This document shows positions 25,251 to 33,592 of a stretch of 64,000 bases of DNA, piece by piece. This DNA is from Kitasatospora gansuensis (GTDB lineage: Bacteria; Actinomycetota; Actinomycetes; Streptomycetales; Streptomycetaceae). Both the position numbers and the translations under genes were made by a program. The stretch's first letter is position 1. Every line of letters starts with the position of its first letter. The DNA is taken from NCBI RefSeq assembly GCF_014203705.1, contig NZ_JACHJR010000001.1, positions 3,906,001 through 3,970,000 of the forward strand, written 5' to 3'. The notes under the pieces were generated by a model, which made no database searches, was not told the DNA's origin, and worked only from the letters and a program-made list of their open reading frames with translations.

Positions 25251-26744
25251 TCAGGCGGCGAGCTCCGCCTCCGGGGCCGCGGCGTCGGCGGGCTTGCGGT
25301 CGCGCATCACCAGGGTGGCCAGCAGGGCGGCGGCCAGGACGCCGATCGCGCTGATGGTGAAGGTGGTCGACATCGAGCTGGTGAAGGCCTCCCGGGCGGC
25401 GGTGACCAGGGCGGTGTCGCCCTGGGCGGCGGCCAGCGCACCGGCGATCGACTGCTTGGCCGGCTCGGGGGCGTCGGCGGGCATCGCACCGGCGTAGCCG
25501 CTGGTCAGCAGCGAGCCGAGGATCGCGATGCCGAGGGCGGTGCCGGCCTGCTGGATGGTGTCGTTCAGGGCCGAGCCGACGCCCGCCTGCTCCGGCGGGA
25601 TGGTGCCCATCAGCGCACCGACCGCGGCCGGCATGGCCAGGCCCGCGCCGAGGCCGAGCAGGCCGAGGGCGACGGCCGGGACGGCGAAGCCGGTCTCCGC
25701 GGTGACGGTCGCCAGCAGGACGAACGAGGCGGCCATCACCAGCATGCCGACCAGGATCAGCAGGCGGTTGCCGATCTTCGCCGCCAGCCCGGCGCCGGCG
25801 CCGTTGCCGATCAGCGCGGCGACGGCCAGCGGGACGAAGGCCAGGCCGGCCTTGACCGGGGAGTAGCCCAGCACGAACTGCAGGTACTGGGTGAGCACCA
25901 GCAGCAGGCCGCCGTTGCCGATCTGAACGAGTGTCAGCGAGAGCGAGCCGCCGCTGAAGTTGCGGTGCTTGAACAGGGCCAGCGGGACCATCGGCGAGGA
26001 GGTGACGTTCTCCCAGATCACGAACCCGCCGAGGGTGAGCACCGCGACCACCAGGGTGATCAGCGACCGGCCCGCGAAGGCGCCGTGCTGCGGGATCTCG
26101 ATGATCCACCAGATCAGGGCGGTCATGCCGACGGCGGAGAGCACGGCGCCCAGCGGGTCGGCCTTCCGCCACGGGCCCTTGGACTCCGGCATCAGGAGCA
26201 GGCCGGCCAGCACGGCCAGGGCCACCACCGGCACGTTCAGGAAGAAGATCGAGTGCCAGGAGAAGCGGTCGATCAGCAGGCCGCCGAGCACCGGGCTGCC
26301 GACCAGGCCGAGCATCGACACCGAACCCCAGGCCGCCATCGCCTTGCCGCGCTCGTCCTCCTCGAAGACGGTGATCAGGATCGACAGCGTCGAGGGCATG
26401 ATCAGCGCGCCGCCGACACCCATCGTGATCCGGGCCGCGATCACCTCGCCGGGGCTGCTGCAGAAGGCCGCGGCCAGTGAGGCCAGGCCGAACAGCAGCA
26501 GGCCGATGATCATCACCTTCCGGCGGCCGAACCGGTCGCCCAGGCTGCCCGAGGTGAGCAGCAGTCCGGCGAAGACCAGGATGTAGGAGTCGAGGATCCA
26601 CTGGATGTCCTGGGCGCTCGCGCCGAGGTCGGCGGACATCGACGGCACCGCCACGGTCAGCGCCATGCTGTCGATGACCAGGACCAGCGTGCTGAGGCAC
26701 AGCACGATCAGGATCCACCAGCGGTGGGGGTTGCGGGTTTCCAT
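25251..26744 (-). CDS. MFS transporter, DHA2 (14-TM, EmrB/QacA-like) drug efflux
   Basis: A 497-residue, 14-helix major facilitator. The DHA2 hallmarks are the first helix with LVLVIDSMALTVAVPSM (about residues 18-34), loop motif GDRFGRRKVMIIG (about 72-84), and the 'motif C'-like GLVGSPVLGGLLIDRFSWHSIFFLNVPV near 142-168. It exports drugs or metabolites using the proton gradient. ATG 26744 is chosen because it begins just before helix 1 and has AAAGGG upstream; the frame is open further, across the operator region. It is divergent from the TetR regulator at 26869, with palindromes between them, so it is almost certainly repressed by it. Confidence 0.93.
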   Translation of the reverse strand: METRNPHRWWILIVLCLSTLVLVIDSMALTVAVPSMSADLGASAQDIQWILDSYILVFAGLLLTSGSLGDRFGRRKVMIIGLLLFGLASLAAAFCSSPGEVIAARITMGVGGALIMPSTLSILITVFEEDERGKAMAAWGSVSMLGLVGSPVLGGLLIDRFSWHSIFFLNVPVVALAVLAGLLLMPESKGPWRKADPLGAVLSAVGMTALIWWIIEIPQHGAFAGRSLITLVVAVLTLGGFVIWENVTSSPMVPLALFKHRNFSGGSLSLTLVQIGNGGLLLVLTQYLQFVLGYSPVKAGLAFVPLAVAALIGNGAGAGLAAKIGNRLLILVGMLVMAASFVLLATVTAETGFAVPAVALGLLGLGAGLAMPAAVGALMGTIPPEQAGVGSALNDTIQQAGTALGIAILGSLLTSGYAGAMPADAPEPAKQSIAGALAAAQGDTALVTAAREAFTSSMSTTFTISAIGVLAAALLATLVMRDRKPADAAAPEAELAA

Positions 26745-26760
26745 GGCCAGCCCTTTCGGA

Positions 26761-26816
26761 TGCGCACACTGTTCCTTCGGTGGGAACACTGTACGCAGCT
26801 GCGCACAGTGTGCGCA
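26761..26816. promoter_or_regulatory. TetR-type operators between the MFS pump and its regulator
   Basis: Overlapping palindromes: TGCGCACA-G-TGTGCGCA (26800-26816, perfect 8-bp arms), and CACTGTACGCAG/CTGCGCACAGTG (26787-26810, 11 of 12). A third, looser pair, TGCGCACACTGTTCC (26761-26775) and GGAACACTGTACGCA (about 26783-26797), matches 13 of 15. Half-sites GTACGC recur at about 26830 and 26850, nearer the tetR start. This is a dense operator array for a divergent repressor/pump pair. Confidence 0.75.
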
Positions 26817-26868
26817 ACCCCCGTCATGTGTACGCTGGATGCGAACGCTGTACGCACCGAGGAGTGAG

Positions 26869-27609
26869 ATGGCAGCCAAGACGAACCCCACCCCGTCCGT
26901 GTGGACCCGGCAGCGCCCGGCCGAACAGCCCGGGCTCAGCCAGCCGGCGATCGTCCGGGAGGCGATCGCGATGCTGGACGCGGACGGCATCGACGCCCTG
27001 AGCATGCGCAAGCTGGGGGCCAGGCTGAACGCGGGCGCGACCTCGCTCTACCGGCACGTCGCCACCAAGGACGAGCTGATGGAGCTGGCGGTGGACGCGG
27101 TGGTGGCCGAGATGTCGGTACCGGCCGCCGGCGGTCCCGACTGGCGGGCCGACGTCACCGCGGCCGCCGCCTCGTTCCGGGCGGTCGCCCTACGGCACCC
27201 GTGGCTGTCGGCGGTGCTCGGCCAGGCCGGCCTGGCCTACCTGGGCCCCAACCTGATGACCTACGGGGAGCGGCTGGCGGCGCTGTTCGCCGAGGCCGGC
27301 TTCCCCGAGCCGAGCCCGGCGATCGACACCGTGCTGGCGTACGTGATCGGGATGAGCACCACGGAGGCGGCCTGGCTCATCACGGTGTCCCGCTCCGGTG
27401 AGACCGAGGCCGCCTTCGTCACCCGCCTGCTGCCCGAGGCGCAGCAGGCGGCGACCGGACACCAGCACCTCAACGAGGCCTACCAGGAGGCCGAGGCGGG
27501 TGCCGCCGACCCGGCCGCGGTCCGGGACGCCAAGTTCGGCTACGGCCTGGAGGTGGTGCTGGACGGGCTGGCGCTGAGGCTGCCTCAGGCCTCAGGACCG
27601 AGCAGCTGA
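26869..27609 (+). CDS. TetR/AcrR family repressor
   Basis: A 246-residue regulator. The TetR helix-turn-helix lies at about residues 25-70: ALSMRKLGARLNAGATSLYRHVATKDELM. The C-terminal domain (about 85-235) resembles TetR class C ligand-binding domains (MTYGERLAALFAEAGFPEPS; FGYGLEVVLDGLALR). ATG 26869 has GGAG 4 nt upstream. It should repress the divergent MFS pump, and itself, via the palindromes at 26761-26816, and be released by a pump substrate. Its last 25 nt overlap the 3' end of the convergent monooxygenase gene. Confidence 0.93.
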   Translation: MAAKTNPTPSVWTRQRPAEQPGLSQPAIVREAIAMLDADGIDALSMRKLGARLNAGATSLYRHVATKDELMELAVDAVVAEMSVPAAGGPDWRADVTAAAASFRAVALRHPWLSAVLGQAGLAYLGPNLMTYGERLAALFAEAGFPEPSPAIDTVLAYVIGMSTTEAAWLITVSRSGETEAAFVTRLLPEAQQAATGHQHLNEAYQEAEAGAADPAAVRDAKFGYGLEVVLDGLALRLPQASGPSS

Positions 27610-29057
27610 GTGATGGCGTGTCGGATCTCCGCCCGGCTGGGGTCGACGCCGGCCCAGGCGGCGTGGCCGTCGGGGCGGACCAGCAGGACCGTGTCGCGGA
27701 GCTTCCCGTGCGGGGAGGCGGGTGCGGCGGTGACCAGCCGGTCGGCCCAGGGTTCGACCACCAGCTGCTGGTCGTCGTTGGAGACCAGGACCGCCCGCCC
27801 GCTGCGGAGCGCCTCGTACAGCCGGGACGGTGCGCCGGGTGAGTCCACCGCGAGCCGCAGGTCGGGGATCCGGCGGCCGACCAGGTGGTGGGCGTCCTTC
27901 GGGGCGGGGTACTGGATGGCGATCCCGGAGACCTGGCGGGCGCCCAACTCCCCCAGCGGGCCGAGCAGGTTGGCCGCCGAGACCAGGGTGGAGCGCAGCA
28001 GCCTGGTCGGCACCGAGTTGGCCAGCGCGAGCCGGACCAGGGCGCCGGAGCTGCGGACGGCGGCCCGGCCGACCGGGTGACGCTCCGTCTGATAGGTGTC
28101 CAGCAGGGCGTCGGGGGCCCAGCCGCGGACCGCGCTGACCAGCTTCCAGCTCAGGTTGGCGGCGTCCTGCAGCCCGGTGTTCATGCCCTGCCCGCCCGCC
28201 GGGGAGTGGCAGTGCGCGGCGTCCCCGGCCAGGAAGACCCGCCCGGAACGGTAGTTGGGCACCTGCCGCTCGTCGCTGTGGAACCGGGACACCCAGCGGG
28301 CGTCGTGCAGCCCGTGGTCGACCCCGAAGGCGTCCCGGGCGATCGCGCTGATCTCGCCGAGCTCCACCGGTGCGCCGTCCGGGAGTTGGCGGTTCCGGTC
28401 CCAGGCGATCACCCGGTACCAGCCGTCGCCGAACGGCACCAGGAAGGCGAAGCCGTTCTCCCCGGCGGCGACCGACAGCGTGTCGGTGGGCGGCTGCTCC
28501 AGCCGGACGTCGGCCAGCAGCACCGAACTCACCACCGACTCCCCGGGGTACGGGATCCCCAGCAGGTCGCGCACCGCGCTGCGGACGCCGTCCGCGCCGA
28601 CCACGTAGCCGGCCCGGTAGCTCTCGCCGCCCCTGGTCTCCAGCTCGACGCCCCCCGGGTCCTGCCGCAGCCCGGTCACCTCGGCGCCCCGGACCAGCAC
28701 CGCACCGGCCTTCACGGCCCGCTCCTGGAGCAGTCGTTCGACGTTGTACTGCGGGGTGATCAGCACGAACGGGAACCGGCTGGGCAGCTTGCCCAGCTCC
28801 ACCTTGAGGCTCCCGAACAGCCGCAGGTCGGCCAGCGGCGTCCCGGTGGCGATCAGTTCGTCGGCCAGCCCCCGGGCGTCCAGCTGCTCCAGGGTGCGGG
28901 CGTGCACCGCGAAGGCCCGGGTCAGGTTGGACTCGGCGCCGCGCTTCTCCAGCACGGTCACCCGCAGCCCCGCGGTGGCCAGGTCACCGGCCAGCAGGAG
29001 CCCGGTCGGGCCCGCGCCGACGATCACCACGTCGGAGGCCAGCTGATTGTCGGACAT
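27585..29057 (-). CDS. FAD-dependent aromatic-ring monooxygenase (PHBH fold)
   Basis: A 490-residue class A flavin monooxygenase. The FAD Rossmann motif is VVIVGAGPTGLLLAGDLATAGLRVTVLEKR (about residues 11-40); the DG motif reads VGADGVRSAVRDLLG (about 155-169); the GD motif is VFLAGDAAHCHSPAGGQGMNTGLQDAANLSWKL (about 274-306). The C-terminal thioredoxin-like domain (about 385-490) is as in polyketide and rifampicin monooxygenases. Such enzymes hydroxylate aromatic substrates or drugs with NAD(P)H and O2. ATG 29057 has GGGAG 5 nt upstream. It converges on the TetR gene with a 25-bp overlap. A resistance role beside the pump is conceivable but not shown. Confidence 0.9.
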   Translation of the reverse strand: MSDNQLASDVVIVGAGPTGLLLAGDLATAGLRVTVLEKRGAESNLTRAFAVHARTLEQLDARGLADELIATGTPLADLRLFGSLKVELGKLPSRFPFVLITPQYNVERLLQERAVKAGAVLVRGAEVTGLRQDPGGVELETRGGESYRAGYVVGADGVRSAVRDLLGIPYPGESVVSSVLLADVRLEQPPTDTLSVAAGENGFAFLVPFGDGWYRVIAWDRNRQLPDGAPVELGEISAIARDAFGVDHGLHDARWVSRFHSDERQVPNYRSGRVFLAGDAAHCHSPAGGQGMNTGLQDAANLSWKLVSAVRGWAPDALLDTYQTERHPVGRAAVRSSGALVRLALANSVPTRLLRSTLVSAANLLGPLGELGARQVSGIAIQYPAPKDAHHLVGRRIPDLRLAVDSPGAPSRLYEALRSGRAVLVSNDDQQLVVEPWADRLVTAAPASPHGKLRDTVLLVRPDGHAAWAGVDPSRAEIRHAITQLLGPEA

Positions 29058-29166
29058 GCCATCTCCCGTTGATCGGACCAGCGTTCGGCTCAGCACCTGA
29101 GCCTTCTAAGCTCCCTCTCAGCCTTCCATCATCGCGGGCCCATCAGACGCTGTGAATCTCACTGGC

Positions 29167-30393
29167 ATGACAGAGCTCGCACCCCGGGGCACGACCGTGG
29201 TCGGCCCGCCCCCTGCCAACGAACGTCCGACCAGGACGAAACTCGTCGAGGTGGTCGTCCCGGTCTACAACGAGGAGCACACGGTCGAGCGGTGTGTCCG
29301 CCGACTGCATGCCTACCTGGGAGAGACCTTCCCCTATCCGTACCGGATCACCATCGCGGACAACGCGAGTATCGACGGCACCTGGGCGGTGGCCACCGCG
29401 CTGGCCGCCGAGATCCCCCAGGTCGAGGCGGTCCACCTGGACCTCAAGGGCCGGGGCCGGGCGCTCCGCCAGGTCTGGGGCGACAGCGACGCCGACGTGG
29501 TGGCGTACATGGACGTCGACCTCTCCACCGGCCTGGAGGCGTTCCTGCCGCTGGTCGCGCCGCTGCTCTCAGGCCACAGCGACCTGGCCATCGGCAGCCG
29601 CCTGCACCGGGGTTCGGCGGTGGTCCGGGGAGCAAAGCGGGAGTTCATCTCGCGCGGGTACAACGTGCTGCTGCGGGCCACCATGGCGGCCAAGTTCTCG
29701 GACGCCCAGTGCGGGTTCAAGGCCGCCAGGACCGAGGTGGTGCAGCAGCTGCTCGGCTCGGTCGAGGACAACGCCTGGTTCTTCGACACCGAACTGCTGC
29801 TGCTGGCCGAACGCACCGGCCTGCGGATCCACGAAGTCCCGGTGGACTGGGTGGACGACCCCGACAGCCGGGTCGACATCGTCCGCACCGTCCTGGACGA
29901 CCTCAAGGGCATGAGCCGGGTGGCCCGTCGCACCCTCACCGGCGCGGGCCGGGTCGACCACCTGCCGACCCGGGTCAGGCAGGCCCAGCTGCCGCCCGGC
30001 CTCGGCTGGCAGCTCGCCAGCTTCGCCGTGGTCGGCACCCTGAGCACGCTGGCCTTCATGCTGCTGTTCCTGACCACCCGTCAACTGGTGCCCGCCTTCT
30101 GGGCGAACGCCTTCGCCCTGGCCGTCACCGCCGTGGCCAACACCGCCGCCAACCGCCGCTTCACCTTCGGCGTGACCGGTGCCCGGGACGCCCTCAAACA
30201 CCAGATCGAGGGCGGCATCGCCTTCCTGATCGGCCTGGCCCTGAGCAGCGGGGCGATTGCCCTGCTCCCCGCTGACCGCTCCCACGCCGCCGAACTCACC
30301 ACCCTGGTGGCGGCGAACGCCCTGGCCACGCTGCTGCGCTTCCTGCTCCTGCGGGTCTGGGTCTTCAACCCCAAGCGTGCGCTGAAGCGTTGA
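29167..30393 (+). CDS. Family 2 glycosyltransferase fused to a GtrA-type membrane domain
   Basis: A 408-residue protein. The N-terminal GT-A domain (about 28-255) has VVVPVYNEEHTVERCVRR, a TIADNASIDGT segment and the metal-binding DVDLSTG near 118-124, matching dolichyl-phosphate mannose/glucose synthase-like enzymes. The C-terminal GtrA module (about 275-405) has four helices, including ANTAANRRFTFG. Such fusions transfer a sugar to polyprenyl phosphate and help flip it across the membrane. The start is uncertain: ATG 29167 is preferred, but GTG 29152 also fits, and neither has a clear ribosome binding site. A short dispersed repeat begins 5 nt after its stop. Confidence 0.9.
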   Translation: MTELAPRGTTVVGPPPANERPTRTKLVEVVVPVYNEEHTVERCVRRLHAYLGETFPYPYRITIADNASIDGTWAVATALAAEIPQVEAVHLDLKGRGRALRQVWGDSDADVVAYMDVDLSTGLEAFLPLVAPLLSGHSDLAIGSRLHRGSAVVRGAKREFISRGYNVLLRATMAAKFSDAQCGFKAARTEVVQQLLGSVEDNAWFFDTELLLLAERTGLRIHEVPVDWVDDPDSRVDIVRTVLDDLKGMSRVARRTLTGAGRVDHLPTRVRQAQLPPGLGWQLASFAVVGTLSTLAFMLLFLTTRQLVPAFWANAFALAVTAVANTAANRRFTFGVTGARDALKHQIEGGIAFLIGLALSSGAIALLPADRSHAAELTTLVAANALATLLRFLLLRVWVFNPKRALKR

Positions 30394-30397
30394 CCAC

Positions 30398-30464
30398 CAG
30401 GGGCCCGGGGCTCTGCTGATGTGCGGCTCCGCCGCGTGGGCGACGCCGACCTCAGCAGAGCCCC
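30398..30464 (+). repeat. Dispersed intergenic palindromic element, copy B (short form)
   Basis: 67 bp starting 5 nt after the glycosyltransferase stop, with CAGGGGCCCGGGG at its left end. Bases 30407-30453 are identical to copy A. Then the copy switches to AGCAGAGCCCC (30454-30464), which pairs perfectly with GGGGCTCTGCT (30407-30417). The inner block shared by A and C is missing, so this is a deleted or alternative form closed into a hairpin. It sits between convergent genes and may terminate both. Confidence 0.8.
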
Positions 30465-30470
30465 ACCACA

Positions 30471-32171
30471 TCAGCTGTGGCGTCGCACCTCGACCGTACG
30501 GAACCGGCTCGCCACGAACGCGCCGTCGCAGTAGGCCGCGTTGGCCGCCGGGTTGGCGCCCGTCCCGTGCAGGTCGGAGAAGGCCGCCGTCTGGTTGGCG
30601 TAGACCCCGCCGGTGAGGTTGAGCGAGAGCGAGACGCCGGCGTCCAGGCAGGTGGCCACCAGCGCGGCCTCCACCGCGTCGTCCACGGTGTACCCGGCCG
30701 CAGTCATGGCGCCCTGCTCGCGGACCGTCCGGCCGAGCAACTCCACTGCGGCCTCGGCGGATTCGACCGCGACCACGAAGGAGACCGGGCCGAAGCACTC
30801 GCCGAGGAACGCCGCCCGGTCGTCCGGCTTGTCCGCGTCCACCTTGACCAGCGCGGGCGTCCGCACGGTCGCCGCCGGGAACTCCGGCGAGGTCACCACC
30901 CGGGGCGCGAGGGCGAGTTCGCCGTACTCGCCACCGGCGGCCCGGACCGTGCGGCCGAGCACCCCGGGGTTGACCACGGCGCCGAGGATGGCGGCGGCGC
31001 GGGCGTCGTCCGAGAGCAGGCCCTCGATCGCGGCGGCCAGGTCGGTCACCACCTCGTCGTAGGACTTGCCGCCCTCGTCGGTGCGGACACCGGTGCGGGG
31101 GATCAGCAGGTTCTGCGGGGTGGTGCACATCTGGCCGCTGTAGAGCGAGAGCGAGAAGGCCAGGTTGGCGAGCATGCCGCGGTAGTTGTCGGTGGAGTCG
31201 ATCACCACCGAGTTGACCCCGGCCTTCTCGGTGTAGACCAGCGCCTGCTGGGCGTTGGCCTCCAGCCAGTCGCCGAACTGGGTCGAGCCGGTGTAGTCGA
31301 TCAGCTTCACCTCGGGCCGAACCGCCAGCGTCTGCGCGATGGTCGAACCCTCGTGCTCGGCGGCCAGGCAGACCAGGTTGGGGTCGAAGCCGGCCTCGGC
31401 CAGCACCTCGCGGGCGACCTGCACGGTGAGCGCCAGCGGCAGGGTGGCCCGCGGGTGCGGCTTGACCAGCACCGGGTTGCCGGTGGCCAGCGAGGCGAAC
31501 AGGCCGGGGTAGCCGTTCCAGGTCGGGAAGGTGTTGCAGCCGATCAGCAGTGCCAGGCCGACCGGCACCGGCACGAACTCCTTGGTCATGGTGAGCGGGT
31601 CCCGCTTGCCCTGCGGCTTGGTCCAGCTCGCCCGCTCGGGCAGCCGGGTCTGCTCGATGAAGGCGTACGCGACCGCCTCCAGGCCCCGGTCCTGCGCGTG
31701 CGGGCCACCGGCCTGGAAGGCCATCCCGTACGCCTGTCCGGTGGTGTGCATCACCGCGTGCGCGAACTCGTGCGAGCGGGCGTTGATCCGGGCCAGGATC
31801 TCCAGGCAGACCGCCGCGCGGACGGTCGGGCCGGCCGCCGCCCAACCGGGGCGGGCCAGTTCGAGCGCGCCGATCAGCGCCTCGACGTCCGCGTGCGGGT
31901 AGCTGACGCCGAGCTCGATGCCGTACGGCGAGGACTCGCCGCTGACCAGCTCACCGTCGGCCGGCTGGCCGTCCAGCGTGAACACGCTGCCGAGCAGCGC
32001 GTCGAAGGCGGCCTGGCCGTCGGCCTGGCCGGTCTCGCCGTACGCCTTCGGGAACTCCGGGTACGGCGACCAGTAGTCCCGTGCCGTGGTGGCCTCCACC
32101 GCGCGGGTGAGAGTGGGCTGGTGACGCTCGATCAGCTCGGCGACGACGGGGTGGGTGGCCGCTGCGGTCAT
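30471..32171 (-). CDS. paaN: Phenylacetic acid degradation-type aldehyde dehydrogenase PaaN
   Basis: A 566-residue aldehyde dehydrogenase matching the PaaN2 length and sequence type. Catalytic elements: C349 in YSGQMCTTPQN, E315 in VYTEKAGVN, the NAD-site segment IDYTGSTQFGDWL (291-303), and N213 in GCNTFPTWNG. No hydratase domain is fused, unlike E. coli PaaZ. Family members oxidise an aldehyde, with NAD(P), in phenylacetate or related catabolism. ATG 32171 has AAAGGAG 7 nt upstream. No other paa genes are nearby, so it may work with genes elsewhere. It is divergent from a TetR regulator with a palindromic operator between. Confidence 0.9.
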   Translation of the reverse strand: MTAAATHPVVAELIERHQPTLTRAVEATTARDYWSPYPEFPKAYGETGQADGQAAFDALLGSVFTLDGQPADGELVSGESSPYGIELGVSYPHADVEALIGALELARPGWAAAGPTVRAAVCLEILARINARSHEFAHAVMHTTGQAYGMAFQAGGPHAQDRGLEAVAYAFIEQTRLPERASWTKPQGKRDPLTMTKEFVPVPVGLALLIGCNTFPTWNGYPGLFASLATGNPVLVKPHPRATLPLALTVQVAREVLAEAGFDPNLVCLAAEHEGSTIAQTLAVRPEVKLIDYTGSTQFGDWLEANAQQALVYTEKAGVNSVVIDSTDNYRGMLANLAFSLSLYSGQMCTTPQNLLIPRTGVRTDEGGKSYDEVVTDLAAAIEGLLSDDARAAAILGAVVNPGVLGRTVRAAGGEYGELALAPRVVTSPEFPAATVRTPALVKVDADKPDDRAAFLGECFGPVSFVVAVESAEAAVELLGRTVREQGAMTAAGYTVDDAVEAALVATCLDAGVSLSLNLTGGVYANQTAAFSDLHGTGANPAANAAYCDGAFVASRFRTVEVRRHS

Positions 32172-32213
32172 GACGCGCTCCTTTTGGGGCGGACTGGTCA
32201 CCCCTCAGCGTAA

Positions 32214-32229
32214 CCGAACGATCGGTCGG
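32214..32229. promoter_or_regulatory. Operator between paaN and its TetR regulator
   Basis: CCGAACGA and TCGGTCGG form a 16-bp inverted repeat with one mismatched pair, of the form CCGAnCGATCGnTCGG. Such dyads are typical of TetR regulators of fatty acid, phenylacetate and CoA-ester catabolism. It lies 42 nt before the paaN start and 65 nt before the regulator start. Confidence 0.7.
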
Positions 32230-32294
32230 GTCAATGGGGCAGTTTTGCCGGACCGGTGGCGTGTGCCCCGGGGACGGCGGCCATACTCGTTCAC

Positions 32295-32876
32295 ATGGCC
32301 GAGAACTCCACCCGTACCGCCTACACCGTCGACTCGCTGCTCGCCGTCACGGTCGGGGTCTTCAACGAGCGCGGATACGACGGCACCTCGATGGAGGACC
32401 TCTCGCGGGCGGCCGGGATCTCCAAGTCCTCGATCTACCACCACGTGCGCGGCAAGGAGGAGCTGCTCAAGCTGGCGGTCGGCCGGGCGCTGGACGCGCT
32501 GTTCGGCATCCTGGCCGAGCCCGAGGCCCTGACGGGCCGTTCGGTGGACCGGCTGGAGCACGTGGTCCGCCGCACCGCCGAGGTGCTGCTCGCCGAGCTG
32601 CCGTACGTCACCCTGCTGCTCCGGGTCCGCGGCAACACCGCGACCGAGCAGTGGGCGCTGGAGCGCCGCCGGGACTTCGACCACCAGGTGGCCGAGCTGC
32701 TCGCGGCCGCCGTGGCGGCGGGGGAGCTGCGCGCGGACGTCGAACCCCGGCTGGCCACCCGGTTGCTGTTCGGGATGATCAACTCGATCGTGGAGTGGTA
32801 CCGGCCCGGCGGCAAGCACGCCGACGGCGTCGCCGAGGCCGTGGTGCACCTGGCCTTCGACGGTCTGCGCGCCTGA
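32295..32876 (+). CDS. TetR/AcrR family regulator (probable regulator of paaN)
   Basis: A 193-residue regulator. The helix-turn-helix is at about residues 12-58: FNERGYDGTSMEDLSRAAGISKSSIYHHVRGKEELL. The C-terminal domain (about 70-190) contains LLLRVRGNTATEQWALERRRDFDHQV and FGMINSIVEWYRPGGKH, as in PaaR/TetR_C_33-like regulators responding to CoA esters. ATG 32295 is used; a start 39 nt upstream would add a non-homologous leader. It is divergent from paaN and flanks the palindrome at 32214-32229. A DinB-family gene follows after 25 nt. Confidence 0.88.
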   Translation: MAENSTRTAYTVDSLLAVTVGVFNERGYDGTSMEDLSRAAGISKSSIYHHVRGKEELLKLAVGRALDALFGILAEPEALTGRSVDRLEHVVRRTAEVLLAELPYVTLLLRVRGNTATEQWALERRRDFDHQVAELLAAAVAAGELRADVEPRLATRLLFGMINSIVEWYRPGGKHADGVAEAVVHLAFDGLRA

Positions 32877-32901
32877 CAGTGCCCGCTGGCAGACTCCCGG
32901 T

Positions 32902-33444
32902 ATGACCGAGATCCCCGCACACTTCGCCCCGCCGCTGGCCGAGGACGCCCGGGAGTCGCTGCCGCTCACCGGCACCGAACGGGAACTGCTCACCGCGTAC
33001 CTGGACTGGCACCGCGAGACCCTCGCCCTCAAGTGCGCCGGCCTGTCCGACGCCGAGCTCTCCACCCGTCCCGTACCGCCCTCCGGGCTCAGCCTGCACG
33101 GCCTGCTCCGGCACCTGGCCGGGGTGGAGCGCTGGTGGCTCCGGATGCAGTTCGCGGGCGAGGACCTGCCGCTGCTGCACTACTCCGACGACGACCCCGA
33201 CCAGGACTTCGACCGCCTGGACGGCAGCGTCGCGGAGGCGCTCGCGCTCTGGCGCGAGGAGTGTGACCACTCCCGCCGGATCGTGGCCGCCACCGCCGAC
33301 CTGGACGCCACCGGCACCCACCGCGCCACCGGGAAGCCGGTCTCGCTCCGGCGCATCCTGATCCACATGCTCGCGGAGTACGCCCGGCACAACGGGCACG
33401 CGGACATTTTGCGCGAGCGCCTGGACGGTTCGACGGGCTACTGA
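32902..33444 (+). CDS. DinB superfamily (DUF664) protein
   Basis: A 180-residue four-helix-bundle protein. DUF664 features: LDWHRETLALKCAGLSDAELSTR (about 35-57), GLLRHLAGVERWWLRMQFAG (about 70-89) and RILIHMLAEYARHNGHADILRERLDG (about 150-175). His 76, His 155 and His 164 are the expected metal ligands of the family. DinB-like proteins include thiol-dependent transferases (mycothiol or bacillithiol). The substrate is unknown. It lies 25 nt after the TetR gene, probably co-transcribed. A repeat element (copy C) follows 20 nt after its stop. Confidence 0.88.
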   Translation: MTEIPAHFAPPLAEDARESLPLTGTERELLTAYLDWHRETLALKCAGLSDAELSTRPVPPSGLSLHGLLRHLAGVERWWLRMQFAGEDLPLLHYSDDDPDQDFDRLDGSVAEALALWREECDHSRRIVAATADLDATGTHRATGKPVSLRRILIHMLAEYARHNGHADILRERLDGSTGY

Positions 33445-33464
33445 TCGCTCCGGGCACCAGCCAC

Positions 33465-33581
33465 CAGGAGCCCGGGGAACGGCGGCGGTTCGTGGCTGGC
33501 GGGTATCACTGCGAAAGTGCCTGACCGCCTACGCACGGATCACCTTTTTCGAGGTCGGCGTCGCAGTTCCCCGAGCCCCTG
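33465..33581 (-). repeat. Dispersed intergenic palindromic element, copy C (inverted)
   Basis: 117 bp closed by inverted ends; including flanks, CCACCAGGAGCCCGGGGAAC (33461-33480) matches the complement of 33566-33585 at 18 of 20 positions. Read on the - strand it shares with copy A the CAGGGGCTCGGGG end, the GACGCCGACCTCG block (33550-33562), AAGGTGATC, and GTCAGGCACTTTCGCAGTGA (33506-33525). It lies between the DinB gene and the convergent Lrp gene. Confidence 0.8.
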
Positions 33582-33592
33582 GTGGTTGCTCT

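Noticed and set aside
26745..27011. Longer start for the MFS gene
   Set aside because: The extension crosses the operator and the divergent tetR start; helix 1 begins just after ATG 26744.
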